Origin: Anisus vortex
Taxonomy: Eukaryota > Mollusca > Gastropoda > Planorbidae
Assembly: GCA_949126835.1 (NCBI GenBank)
Contig: OX421500.1
Span: 26,687,731-26,751,730, forward strand
Reading direction: 5' to 3'
Length of the DNA: 64,000 nt
Translations under genes and position numbers: made by a program
The notes under the pieces: model-generated
Seen by the model: the letters and a program-made list of their open reading frames with translations, nothing else
Told to the model about the DNA's origin: nothing
Databases searched by the model: none
In this document: positions 11,843 to 23,700 of the stretch, piece after piece
Numbering within the stretch: the stretch's first letter is position 1
Layout of the letters: each line of letters opens with the position of its first letter

Positions 11843-12424
11843 TGACAAGTCTTAATGAGGTGTGAACTTTTCAAATGGAAGTGATCATGAAATTTCCCGC
11901 CATTTTCGTAAACAAAACCCCTGCTTTTGGGGCTGTTTGATAATTGATTTCAACATCGACAGCCAGTTCTGGTCTTTTAGAAATATATCACAGCTACAAG
12001 ATTAGTTATGAGGAATCCGTTTTTGACATCAAAAGTGAGTAGGCGATAATTAATACACAAAGTGTTAGTCGCGTTAGGTTAAATTTAGCTTTTGTTTATA
12101 AAAAAAAAGTTAGTCAAGAGTTGCGTCCTTGGTAATTAAAATAACACAATGCGGAGATTCATAAAAAACAACAACACGAAAATTCTTTTGCGTCAAGCAA
12201 TTAGTTTGGGATTATAAATAAGTGATTCTTCATATCTGACATTCACAATCCATCGTTTTCTTTTGGCGCCATCTTTTGGAAATGAAAAAAAAAAAAACTC
12301 TCTACATATCTTCGTACAACCAGTAACGTAGCACACAGACATGTTTCGAAGCAAATTATCGAATAAGACCGGAAATGTTTTTCTTTTTGACCTTTTATGC
12401 ATGCATAATCGTTAAGACTTGTCA
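11843..12424 (-). mobile_element. THAP-bearing DNA transposon, non-autonomous, copy 2
   Basis: The 582-bp element has termini TGACAAGTCTTAA and TTAAGACTTGTCA, flanked on both sides by AT. It is nearly equal in length to the copy at 58876-59460 and collinear with it throughout (shared boxes AGATTAGTTATGAGG and TTCTTTTGCGTCAAGCAA). On the minus strand, just inside the right end, is a THAP-type exon (12342 down to about 12230). Only that one exon of a transposase is kept, so the element is a deletion derivative or MITE. Confidence 0.8.
12193..12342 (-). pseudogene. THAP-domain exon inside copy 2
   Basis: From the Met at 12342 (minus strand) the translation begins with Cys at residues 4 and 9 (C-x4-C). 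It then has an aromatic-rich F-F-F-F-S-F-P-K-D block and K-R-W, the N-terminal half of a THAP zinc finger (the family pattern is C-x2-4-C, FxxFP, W, then a distal C-x2-H). The distal Cys/His pair is absent because the frame ends soon after. A poly-Phe run from a poly(A) tract on the plus strand probably reflects slippage. Non-functional on its own. Confidence 0.7.
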
Positions 12425-12427
12425 ATA

Positions 12428-12987
12428 GAGCGATTGCAATAGGCGTGGCTTAGGTTTTTGGTGACGTAATTATGTAAATAGCGGCCATGCTGATGATAAT
12501 GGGGAATAACATTGTCCTTTATCATGTGTATTTTAAACCCAAAATATAAGGAATTTGTTTTCATAAATCTTAATATTTAACTGTGATTCTAGTCCTTAGT
12601 AGTCTGTCCACGAAGTAAATAAGATTTTAGGCTTCAATATATATTTTTTCAATAGCTCTTTTAAAACATTGCACAGCCTGCCTTATGATTTACTTTTAGA
12701 TAATAAGTTAAATAGGCTAACTTTCGACAATCGACATCTTCAATTAAATATTCTTCACTTACAGAACTTTTTCCATTTATTTTTACTGTTTAAATTTTAG
12801 CTTTGAATGTTAATTTTCATCGCATTACAGTTTTTTTATATATTTTTTATGTCATATTGTTGAAATGATAAAATTTTAAAATAAAACCTAATTAAGCCTA
12901 TAGTAATACGGCTGCCATTTATCACCAATAAGCTTAGACAAAGTAAACAAACATCACGTGCTTTATGTCATGTGATTGCAATCGCTC
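12428..12987. mobile_element. TA-flanked TIR element (Tc1/mariner-like MITE)
   Basis: 13-bp perfect terminal inverted repeats, GAGCGATTGCAAT at the left and ATTGCAATCGCTC at the right, with TA on both outer sides (12426-12427 and 12988-12989). That is the TSD expected of Tc1/mariner transposition. It is 560 bp long with no ORF. It directly abuts the THAP element ending at 12424. Confidence 0.75.
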
Positions 12988-13317
12988 TATTAGATACTAG
13001 GAAGGGGCAGTAACGTTCAATTGGGTCCGATCGGCGGTTGGAGAGCAATTAGTTATTTACTATTAAAAAAAAAAGGCGCTACAATTTAGCTTGCCCAAGT
13101 TGTCTTCCTTGATTCTCCTCACCCCTTCCCCATAATGACGAAAAATTAAGCTGAACACTGCTAAAACCTCAGGCCTGACACTTTCTCTCTCAATAGACTG
13201 ACGTTTGTAGCTATGGCGTCTCGTATTTCTCCTAAACTACTTGCTGAAGTAAAACAAAGATAAAATAAAAACAAAACAGTGTAATAATACAAGAATTATA
13301 AAACAGTGTCAATGCAT

Positions 13318-14222
13318 TCCGTTTTGGCGCCGCCGTTTCCCGGTGTCCGATTTAGCGGGGGTGTCTATTTAGCGCCACTGATTTGGGGTGACTGTTTTAG
13401 CGTGGATGTCTTTTTAGCGCCAGCGTTTTGACGCCGCAAGTTCTGGCGCTAAGGAAAAAAGCATTTTTTTAATAATGTTCATAAGTTAGCCTATAAATGT
13501 ATTATTAATTCAGAATGCCAACATAACGTCGACAAATTATGTATTGATGTCACTTCTTCTTGAACTCAGAATGGCAATACATTTTTCTCCATCTTAAAGG
13601 TATAAGAAATATCTTTAACTTTTTTCAAACGGGGAAATCTCAAGAAATGTAATTCTAATCTAGGTATTGTAAAAAAGTCACAATAAGTCTTATGGAATAT
13701 AAAATACCTTCATAGGTTCTTGGTAACTAACAATATTGTTGTGAGAAACTGATTAAAGATTTCTATTTCAGTGTCTGATATCTCGTTGTCTGCAGCTGAT
13801 AATGTTCGTTTCCTCCCTCGTTGAAGATTACGTTGACCTAATAACTATCTCTGATTGCAAAATTCTTTGTTAACTGGCCACACTAACCATACCACTAACT
13901 GGCTACACTAACCATACCATTAACACATTTGTTTTTATCACATCCCATGCCGCATTCTAAAGTATCGATTGCTAGCTTGTATTGTTTTTTATTTTATTTT
14001 ATTAAGATGATGTCAGGCTTAGGTCAAGACTTTAACACTATCCCGTAGGAGACGCTGTCAATTAGATTGTTTTCTTAGCCACACTAATAGATTTAGTCTA
14101 AATTTACAAGAGTGAGCAAGTATATTTTCTGTTTCATTTCTTACAAGATGCCCACAAACCAAATCAAAAATACATACCACCTTTTACTAGACACAAAAAA
14201 CAAATCCGGCGCCAAAGCACCC
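13318..14222. mobile_element. possible TIR element with GGCGCC ends
   Basis: The left end holds TTTTGGCGCCGCCG followed by a GC-richer degenerate tandem (TTTAGCGCCAGCG-like blocks, 13320-13455). The right end holds CGGCGCCAAAGC (14208-14219), an inverted match of about 10 bp. The interior is AT-rich and non-coding. The TSD is not clear, so this is tentative. Confidence 0.35.
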
Positions 14223-14444
14223 CCCCCCCTGCTCCAATTGTAAAACAATTTGAAGCTCTAAAGATTTATAAACGGTGTTAAGCTATACAATTATTGTTTT
14301 AAAAAGTCTTGTAAGCGAATGGTCATAGTTTGTATGGAAACCTAGATGAAACAATGACAGGAGCTACACTAATATCCAAGCCACTAAGTTAAACACAAAT
14401 TGGAGAAGAAATAAAGTGGAAAGTTACGTGTAATTTCCCCTTTG

Positions 14445-14637
14445 TTGGTTTCATACACATTGGTTTAGAAGTCATATAACAACAATACACATTGCTTTAG
14501 AAGTCATATAACAACAATACACATTGGTTTAGAAGTCATATAACAACAATACACATTGGTTTAGAAGTCATATAACAACAATACACATTGGTTTAGAAGT
14601 CATATAACAACAATACACATTGGTTTAGAAGTCATTT
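14445..14637 (+). repeat. 32-bp minisatellite, six copies
   Basis: ACACATTGGTTTAGAAGTCA plus ATAACAACAAT repeats every 32 bp. The second copy has ATTGCTTT instead of ATTGGTTT and the last is diverged. Confidence 0.95.
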
Positions 14638-14639
14638 AA

Positions 14640-16070
14640 TAACCATTACAGGAGAAACAAGTAAAGTGCTTCATTTGTGAGCTGGGGAAATTTCCGATTT
14701 GGTTATTTTGTTTAATTTAGACTTAGACGAACTCAAAGTAGAACATTCAATAACCGTTTTTTGTCTGTGACTGTTTATGCAAGCCTTGCCATGGATACAG
14801 AGCGGTAGCCGCATCAGGCAAAATTTCAAAGACAGCAAAAATCTACCTAACGGCCCCTAAAGTGCCCATTTATCATGTTTGTATATGTTATTCTACACTT
14901 TACTTTCACCGTCAACACTTCAATAAATCTCTGTAATGCTTAAACCGACAGATACTCTTGCCCATCGCCTCCCACAAATAAAGCAAGAAACAAAACTGAA
15001 CTCAATAAATATATAAACTTATGTTTTCTTAGTAAGCCTTTATTTGCATGTTATTGTCGTCGGAGTTATGACTATATATTTATATTTAATAGATGCAGAC
15101 CGCTTTCTTCCCTTTCAATAAAATACACAGCTATTCCATCTTTAGTAAAAATGGATAAATCAGTTTATTAGAAACAAAAACTGATCCTATCGGAGGTACA
15201 ATTGAAAGCTTTCTCAGTCCAGGTTCCCTGTTTACATGCTATAGTCACAACGTACACTCAGACCCTGGCTTCACATATAAAATGCCCACGATAACTTTAA
15301 GTGTATTTCCAAGCTCAACAAACATTCACTAAATATACAGAGTATTTTGATGGGCAATCGCTACAGTCCGGTTGTTAGAACATAGTCACATAAATACAAA
15401 TCACAAATGATGGCATACGTACAGTGTCTTAAGAAATAAATGAAGTGTGGTTGAAATAAAAAGTCAAAGTGTCACAGAAATAGTCCGTAATGAAAGTGAG
15501 TAGAATTAAACGTGTGTAAGTAAATTGTGTGTGGATTGTGGATATATACAAATACTAGACTAAATTTGGAAAGCTCTGTCAATCACTACTGTAGTGCTCA
15601 ATCCGGATTGTCAATAGAATTGTCTCCCGTTTGTTCATTATAAATAAAACGAACAAGTTGACCTTGAAGGGAGGGATGGTCCGAATCGTCCAAATCAGAT
15701 TAAAAGAGTTTTAGTTTTGATCACGTTAGAACTGTCGCCTTAATCTCCTCTCCTCCTCTCTTCAAAGTACAACCAGTCAGCATTGCACTTTTATAAACAT
15801 AATGATGAGTGATGTCCCGTGACAGATCCTGTCCAGATTGTGTTATTCTAAAAAAAAAAAAAGAGTTGTTGCCCGTGACTGACGTCACCAACGTCTTATC
15901 TAAACATCAAAGAACGATATTTCATCTTGCATGAATGATTTCACGACTCACACGAACAAAGTCTGTACCGGTAATTAAAATTGGAAATTATTGGACAAGT
16001 AGGAAATTCAATTTACCACACAGTATATGGCTGAACATTTAATTGGATTTAGTCTCATCGATTTAACATC
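14640..16070. other. non-coding stretch, no gene seen
   Basis: No ORF above background. The segment 15.1-15.85 kb is less AT-rich than its surroundings and could be the 3' UTR of a minus-strand gene, since an AATAAA on the minus strand lies near 15165. There is no coding exon within the window to support this. Confidence 0.4.
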
Positions 16071-16079
16071 CATTTGCCA

Positions 16080-16825
16080 AGTATTAGCTACAAACAAACA
16101 ACAAACTACTTCATTCATGGTAAAGAACTAACCCAAACTAAAAACGAAACGTACTTAAGGGCTGGGCATTGTGCTGGCCACACATCCCGTAGTATGCCTT
16201 GGCCTAATAATGATAAGTTACCTTGGAATTCACATACTGATAAATTTATTAAAAAAATCAAACAAAACATTAGGCTTCATAAAAGGGAATTTTTTACATA
16301 ATATGAATATAAAACTAAAATGCTATCTCACATTAGTTAAACCTATACTAAGATATATACATCTTCTGTATGGTACCCATGAACTAGAGAGAACATTAAA
16401 GAATTAGAACAAATTCAAAAAAGAGCTGCAAGGTTCATTACTAGCGAATACTCACAACTGACAAGAATAAAATCACTTAACCTAGAAACACTAGAGGACA
16501 GAAGGGCAAAGAGTAATGTAATAATACATAAGGTATTTGATTCTAATTTACAAATACAACACAACAACAATATTTTACAAGGCTCAGATGAAGATAAGGG
16601 CACAAACACTTTCCTTATCCCTTATGTACAAATGCATATAAGTACTCTTTCTTTCCGAGTGGCATTCAGGTATGGAATGGGTTGCTTGAACAAACCAGGA
16701 AGACCAGTAACTTAACATCATTTAAAACACTAATAGAAATTTAGGACTAGACTCAGACCACGGAAGAGCGTAGAACGCACTATTCTTCTTCATAGAAGGA
16801 GCGTCTTTAATGTAAGATAAGATAG
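16080..16825 (+). mobile_element. CR1/Jockey-like LINE 3' end, copy 2
   Basis: Collinear with 1360-2090: the shared AACAAACTACTTCATTCATG start, the region after the RT core, a KRAARFITS-like helix near 16420-16445, then NGLPEQT-type residues near 16680. Several frameshifts disable it. It extends further 3' than copy 1 and ends with a hairpin-like TTCTTCTTCATAGAAGGAG (16784-16802) and a tail of TAAGATAAGATA (16812-16823), the 3' terminus also seen inverted at 29705. A block of about 45 bp of SINE-like sequence interrupts it at 16158-16206. Confidence 0.82.
16158..16206 (+). mobile_element. SINE-body patch inside the LINE copy
   Basis: GGGCATTGTGCTGGCCACAC followed by GTAGTATGCCTTGGCC matches the conserved body of SINE family A (compare 18430-18470). 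It is absent from the other LINE copy at the same place (about 1425-1440). It is too short for a normal full SINE insertion, so it may be a deletion remnant or a template-switch product. Confidence 0.6.
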
Positions 16826-16849
16826 CTCGATTGGTTCACGCAAAATGGG

Positions 16850-17235
16850 TCAATTAGCCTTCCAATGGTCCATCCAGAAACATACATATCAAAAATGAAT
16901 GCAATAAAAATAATTTATTGTAACAACCACTATAATAAAAATTGTTTATAAATCCTGTAAATGTAGTTTAGTTATGCATTAGCTTTCTGAAGATCACCCT
17001 GTTTGTCACCCACTAAATGTATAACAAAAGCAAAGTTACAAAAGAAATATACATTGTTCACGCTTTAAACATATATTGGCCATTGTTCGTTTGATTGTGA
17101 TGGATAAATGTGCACCGGAAATTGTAAAGAAAAAATAGGTTAAAAAGTGCATGGAGTGATGTGGCTCCAAATTTTGATAGAATTTGTTGCTAAGTTTCAG
17201 TGCATTAGAATTACATAAAGAAGTTATGTAATGCT
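16850..17235. other. non-coding stretch
   Basis: AT-rich with no ORF or repeat structure that I can support. Confidence 0.4.
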
Positions 17236-17261
17236 TCAGGATGTCAGGTCATCTAGAACAT

Positions 17262-17313
17262 ACATACATGCACACACACATATGCTCTCGCACACACACA
17301 CACACACACACAC

Positions 17314-17387
<74 letters not shown>

Positions 17388-17400
17388 GCACGCACACATA
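17262..17400 (+). repeat. compound (CA)n(TA)n(CA)n microsatellite
   Basis: CACACA from about 17288, then about 70 bp of TA, then CACGCACGCACACA. Simple sequence. Confidence 0.97.
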
Positions 17401-17639
17401 AATGTATGTGCACAAGGAAAATAGGTGAAACATAAAAAAACTATTGAAAAAAATCGTTAAGCGTTTTATTTATAATAAAAATTTATAATCTAACGTGTAT
17501 GCGGTTAAAACTTTATAACCTTTTTTTTTTTTTTTATCCGTTTTATTATTTTTAGCCAATAAAAAGAAGTTGTTACCTAACCCTTGCATGTTTGGTAAAT
17601 GTACGAAAATTTTAATTTAATTGTCGAAATTTCCTTCTA

Positions 17640-19100
17640 GACCCTGTTTAAAATAATATATATAATATTATTGATCGCAGTATTACTGATATTTGTATAA
17701 AATGTTTTTAGGATTACCAATATAGAAAAATGGAAGCAAAATAGTCATGCAATCTGAGTACTTAATTAATGTCATGTTTAAAAATTTACATATACATTGT
17801 TTAGTCATGTAATATTTATATACATTTTAACTATCTATTAACAGTTTAATCCATTTAAAGTTGTAAATAGTAAATCTTTCATTTTTTTTACAATGAAAAA
17901 AAGTAATGAGAAATATAAAAGCAAAGAAAACGACATAATTATTTCCCTTTAATTAAACTAAAGTTGCCCTATTTGATTCTTGTCATGTTAAACAGTAGTC
18001 CAATGTTATTTGACATTTATTATTTCTTTAAACGAATTCATTATTATGGAATTCATTTTAAGCTGTAATAAGGGGAATAAAGTTAATTAACGTTAAACCG
18101 TTGTAAGTAAACTGTTCCTGCATTGTTTAATTCGATTTAAGGAATTAAAACAAAAACATAACCATTACATAATATAATGCTAGTGTTTACGCCTTATATT
18201 TTTAAAAATAATAAAACAAATCAATTTGTTCTAGAATAAATTATTTTTATGTTTAATTAAAGAAGATGATGGAGCACGGTAGCCGAATCGAAACGCGTTC
18301 GACTGGCGAGCCGAAGGTCCCGGGTTCGAATCCTGGTGCAGGCTAGGATTTTTCCAGAGTCTGGAGGGTTTCCCTGAGTCTACCCAGCTCTGATGGGTAC
18401 CTGACCTTAGTTGGGGGTAAAGTAAAGGCGGCTGTGCATAGTGCTGGCCTAGTATGCCGTGGCCACAGAAACTGGTGAACGCTGCTGTATCGGGCCTATA
18501 GATCAATTCGGTCCGACGGTTACTTTTATGATATAAAAAACTAGTTTGTGTGCAATTAGTCTGTATTAATTCATGTACGCCTTGTCCTTGAAGGTTTATT
18601 CGCCAATTGTTCAATGTCAGACTGACAGGTCACTTTTAGTCACTTCTGAGTGGTCAAATGAAAGCGACATCTTTGTATTTTAAAACATTTTTCATCTGGA
18701 ATAAAAAATCTGTTGACAAGTGTTGAACCAAAAGCTGTCAGTAGGGTGAATGGCTACTAGTTGGACATAGCAAACAATGTTCCTAAGCAGGTTCCTTCCA
18801 GATTTTTCCATTTCCCAGTAAATGAGTACATTTTGATGTCCATTATATGGATGTCGTGTTCGACTTTCTGCATTTTAAAAAAGCCAATATCCCTCTACTA
18901 AAATAACTATCTAGACTTAAGTAGGTTGTAGTAAGATAAACATGTCAAGCTCGATAAGGTATGGAAACATGTGTCCTTGAACTTGAAAATCTTACCTTAG
19001 GTTAGTAAACTCCGTTTTGAGTGATTCAACCTCAATGTACTTCTAAAAGCACTTCTATCTTTTATGTATCTGAATATGCCTTAAATAGAGGAAGTAGTTA
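17640..19100 (+). repeat. long dispersed AT-rich repeat, copy 1
   Basis: Aligns collinearly with about 60640-61590. Examples are CCCTTTAATTAAA, GTTTAATTAAAG, AATTAGTCTGTA, TTGAACCAAAAGCTG, TTCCTAAGCAG and AATGTACTTCT, all in the same order. No coding potential. Copy 1 contains a SINE (18271-18540) that copy 2 lacks. The class of the repeat is unknown to me. Confidence 0.75.
18271..18540 (+). mobile_element. tRNA-derived SINE (family A), best preserved copy
   Basis: The head resembles a tRNA gene: GCACGGTAGCCGAATCG (A box) and GGTTCGAATCC at 18323-18333 (B box, exact consensus). The unrelated body has CTACCCAGCTCTGATGGGTA, AAAGGCGGCTGTGCATAGTG and GTATGCCGTGGCCAC, and the end is A-rich at 18532-18540. 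These are internal RNA polymerase III promoter elements. Five minus-strand relatives lie in this window (3771, 20535, 40811, 41779, 49920). The paired repeat at 61.1 kb shows the empty site. Confidence 0.88.
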
Positions 19101-19254
19101 CACGTTTTTGAAATTGATTTCACTGCAAGATAGACCTATGTCCAGTTGCAACGCAAATCCATTCCAGTGGTCAAACTGTTCAAGAGTTGTTTGACTATCT
19201 CCTTGTAAATGCAAGTTACACTCACTGAAAGTTGTAATTCCCAAAGATCAGATT

Positions 19255-19350
19255 ATTTCTTCCCTAGAAGCCTTCGGGCATGGAATGGGTTGCCTGAACT
19301 AACCAAGAAAACCAGTAAATTAACATCATGTAAAATATAACAAATCAATC
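19255..19350 (+). mobile_element. LINE 3' fragment, copy 3
   Basis: TTCGGGCATGGAATGGGTTG and AGTAAATTAACATCATGTAAAA match the region near 16670-16730 of LINE copy 2. A short 5'- and 3'-truncated relic. Confidence 0.7.
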
Positions 19351-20530
19351 ATTTAGCCTGTACATCAATAAAGGGTGAGAAACTATTAAGTTAATTATCT
19401 CAACAAATAGACTCCATCACAGATCTCTAAAATCTTGTGAAGAGTTCTTGGCACACAAACATTCCTGAATTTTAACAAGTAGACGTCCAAAGTGATCTTC
19501 ATGAAGTTTGGCACGCAACACCATAATAGGCCTACATTTCCATATTTGTTTTAATTACCGCTCTTCTTTGTGATGTATTTGTGTTCACCCCCAGCAACCC
19601 TCCCCCCCCCTCCTCCTTTTACAACTACAGTAACAAGGAACACGAAAATGTGGAATTATTATTTTACATACGTAGTCATTGTGTGTGTGCAGGGCCGTAT
19701 TTAGGATTGTGGGGGCCCTGTTCCCAAGGGCCAAATTTATGCGGAGGCCTCTCTAGTCCTTCCGACGACATTGTTGTTTTAGCCCATGTAAAGTGTTTCT
19801 GATGCTGCATGTTAACCAGTAACCCACTCTGACTCTGACTGCCAATTTGGCGAGAAAATTACACTCATACATGAACAACAATGTAGGTCCAGTGCCTTTT
19901 TTAACCTTTTTTGGGAACTGTAGGGCCCCTTTTGTGTGGGGATCCTGTTCATATGGAACATGCCTTAATATGCCTTGGTGTGTTTTAATATTACTAAATA
20001 AATTAATAATTATACATTAGAGAAGATTTTTTTATAAGCCGAAGTAAGTAAATGCCGACATCACCCACAATGAAATGGTACATAAACAAAACACTAACAA
20101 ACACAATACAAAACAATCTTTTACCAGATTGTAAGTGTGCGCTTTGCGTGATGTTAGCGTAAGGTTTGTTCCCTTCCCGTATTTACATATTTATTTACCC
20201 CCCCCCCCCTACCCTTTTATTTCACTTAACGAGTTCTCCAGACCAAACCATTAGCAGCTTAGGATCGACTCAGTTAATTGAGAACATAGTGGTGAACCTC
20301 GTTCAGTCGACGATTCCCTAAAATAAACATGTTTGGAAATAAACACAAGTTTGAAATAAACATTGTTCTAGTCTTGGGCGTAACCAACGCGTCATGGAAA
20401 TTCGGATGACATAGTAGTTCGAACGCAAATGTGTTTTAAAACATGTTGTTTTTAAGTAGCAAACCTAAAAAAAAAAAAAATATATATTTTATTACATTCA
20501 TTTAAATTGCTTTACTCATTGAAAAAAAAT
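19350..20530. other. non-coding stretch with repeat relics
   Basis: Around 19690-19750 is a block beginning CAGGGCCGTATTTAGGATTG, a style of terminus typical of DNA-transposon relics. A poly-C tract lies near 20198-20208. No gene seen. Confidence 0.4.
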
Positions 20531-20534
20531 ACTT

Positions 20535-20762
20535 TTATGGCTGGTCAAGCAGCGTTCGCCAGTTTTAGTGGTCACGGCATACGAGAAGATGTGTAGCCAG
20601 CACAATGCCCATACGCCTTTACTTTACCCCAACAAGTGTCAGGTACCAATCAGAGCTGGGTAGATTTAGGGGTACTCTCAAGTCCCGGGAAATATATCTC
20701 TGCCTGCAACTGAATTCGAACTAAGAAACTTCGGAACGCCAGTCGAACGCGCTGCCGCGTTA
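20535..20762 (-). mobile_element. SINE family A, minus copy, cut off by the 18-bp satellite
   Basis: Shares the GGTCACGGCATACGAGAAG, CAGAGCTGGGTAGATTTAGG and CGGAACGCCAGTCGAACGC boxes with the other copies. The tRNA-like head ends abruptly at about 20762, where the 18-bp array begins, so the array is fused to the 5' end of the SINE. Confidence 0.8.
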
Positions 20763-23700
20763 GGTTTCATTGTAATGTTAGGTCTGATTGTAATATTAGG
20801 TCTGATTGTAATAATAGGTCTCATTGTAATGTTAGGTCGGATTGTAATGTCAGGTCTGATTGTAATGTTATACCTGATGGTAATGTTAGGTCTGATTGTA
20901 ATGTCAGGTCTGATTGTAATGTTAGGTCTGATTGTAATAATAGGTCTGATTGTAATGTTAGGTCTGATTGTAATGTTAGGTCTGATTGTAATGTTAGGTC
21001 TGATTGTAATGTTAGGTCTGATTGTAATGTTAGGTCTGATTGTAATGTCAGGTCTGATTGTAATGTTAGGTCTGATTGTAATGTCAGGTCTCATTGTAAT
21101 GTTAGGTCTGATTGTAATGTTAGGTCTGATTGTAATGTTATACCTGATGGTAATGTTAGGTCTGATTGTAATGTTAGGTCTGATTGTAACTTTAGGTCTG
21201 ATTGTAATAATAGGTCTCATTGTAATGTTAGGTCTGATTGTAATGTTAGGTCTGATTGTAATGTTATACCTGATGGTAATGTTAAGTCTGATTGTAATGT
21301 CAGGTCTGATTGTAATGTTAGGTCTGATTGTAATGTTATACCTGATGGTAATGTTAGGTCTGATTGTAATGTTAAGTCTGATTGTAATATTAGGTCTGAT
21401 TGTAATAATAGGTCTCATTGTAATGTTAGGTCTGATTGTAATGTTAGGTCTGATTGTAATGTTATACCTGATGGTAATGTTAGGTCTGATTGTAATGTCA
21501 GGTCTGATTGTAATGTTAGGTCTGATTGTAATGTTATACCTGATGGTAATGTTAGGTCTGATTGTAATGTTAGGTCTGATTGTAATGTTAGGTCTGATTG
21601 TAATGTTATACCTGATGGTAATGTTAGGTCTCATTGTAATGTTAGGTCTTATTGTAATGTTAGGTCTGATTGTAATGTTAGGTCTCATTGTAATGTTAGG
21701 TCTGATTGTAATGTTAGGTCTGATTGTAATGTTATACCTGATGGTAATGTTAGGTCTGATTGTAATGTTAGGTCTGATTGTAACTTTAGGTCTGATTGTA
21801 ATAATAGGTCTCATTGTAATGTTAGGTCTGATTGTAATGTTAGGTCTGATTGTAATGTTATACCTGATGGTAATGTTAAGTCTGATTGTAATGTCAGGTC
21901 TGATTGTAATGTTAGGTCTGATTGTAATGTTATACCTGATGGTAATGTTAGGTCTGATTGTAATGTTAAGTCTGATTATAATGTTAGGTCTGCTTGTAAT
22001 GTTATACCTGATGGTAATGTTAGGTCTGATTGTAATGTTATACCTGATGGTAATGTTAGGTCTGATTGTAATGTTAGGTCTGCTTGTAATGTTATACCTG
22101 ATGGTAATGTTAGGTCTGATTTTAATGTTATACCTGATAGTAATGTTAGGTCTGATTGTAATGTTAGGTCTGATTGTAATGTTATACCTAATGGTAATGT
22201 TAGGTCTGATTGTAATGTTAGGTCTGATTGTAATGTTATACCTGATGGTAATGTTAGGTCTGATTGTAATGTTAGGTCTGATTGTAATGTTATACCTGAT
22301 GGTAATGTTAGGTCTGATTATAATATTAGGTCTGATTGTAATAATAGGTCTCATTGTAATGTTAAGTCTGATTGTAATGATAGGTCTGATTGTAATGTTA
22401 GGTCTGATTGTAATGTTAGGTCTGATTGTAATGTGATACCTGATGGTAATGTTAGGTCTCATTGTAATGTTAGGTCTCATTGTAATGTTAGGTCTGATTG
22501 TAATGTTAGGTCTGATTGTAATGTTAGGTCTGATTGTAATGTTAGGTCTGATTGTAATGTTATACCTGATGGTAATGTTAGGTCTCATTGTAATGTTAGG
22601 TCTGATTGTAATGTTATACCTGATGGTAATGTTAGGTCTGATTGTAATGTTTGGTCTGATTGTAATGTTATACCTGATGGTAATGTTAGGTCTCATTGTA
22701 ATGTTAGGTCTCATTGTAATGTTAGGTCTGATTGTAATGTTAGGTCTCATTGTAATGTTAGGTCTGATTGTAATGTTAGGTCTGATTGTAATGTTATACC
22801 TGATGGTAATGTTAGGTCTGATTGTAATAATAGGTCTCATTGTAATGTTAGGTCTCATTGTAATGATAGGTCTGATTGTAATGTTAGGTCTGATTGTAAT
22901 GTTAGGTCTGATTGTAATGTTATACCTGATGGTAATGTTAGGTCTCATTGTAATGTTAGGTCTCATTGTAATGTTAGGTCTGATTGTAATGTTAGGTCTC
23001 ATTGTAATGTTAGGTCTGATTGTAATGTTAGGTCTGATTGTAATGTTATACCTGATGGTAATGTTAGGTCTGATTGTAATGTTAGGTCTGATTGTAACTT
23101 TAGGTCTGATTGTAATAATAGGTCTCATTGTAATGTTAGGTCTGATTGTAATGTTAGGTCTGATTGTAATGTTATACCTGATGGTAATGTTAAGTCTGAT
23201 TGTAATGTCAGGTCTGATTGTAATGTTAGGTCTGATTGTAATGTTATACCTGATGGTAATGTTAGGTCTGAATGTAATGTTAAGTCTGATTATAATGTTA
23301 GGTCTGCTTGTAATGTTATACCTGATGGTAATGTTAGGTCTGATTGTAATGTTATACCTGATGGTAATGTTAGGTCTGATTGTAATGTTAGGTCTGCTTG
23401 TAATGTTATTCCTGATGGTAATGTTAGGTCTGATTTTAATGTTATACCTGATAGTAATGTTAGGTCTGATTGTAATGTTAGGTCTGATTGTAATGTTATA
23501 CCTAATGGTAATGTTAGGTCTGATTGTAATGTTAGGTCTGATTGTAATGTTATACCTGATGGTAATGTTAGGTCTGATTGTAATGTTAGGTCTGATTGTA
23601 ATGTTATACCTGATGGTAATGTTAGGTCTGATTGTAATATTAGGTCTGATTGTAATAATAGGTCTCATTGTAATGTTAAGTCTGATTGTAATGATAGGTC

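Noticed and set aside
15100..15850. 3' UTR of a minus-strand gene
   Set aside because: Less AT-rich and with a minus-strand AATAAA, but no coding exon or splice site could be tied to it.
18271..18345. Functional tRNA gene
   Set aside because: A and B boxes are good, but the sequence continues into a conserved non-tRNA body found in several dispersed copies, so it is a SINE head.
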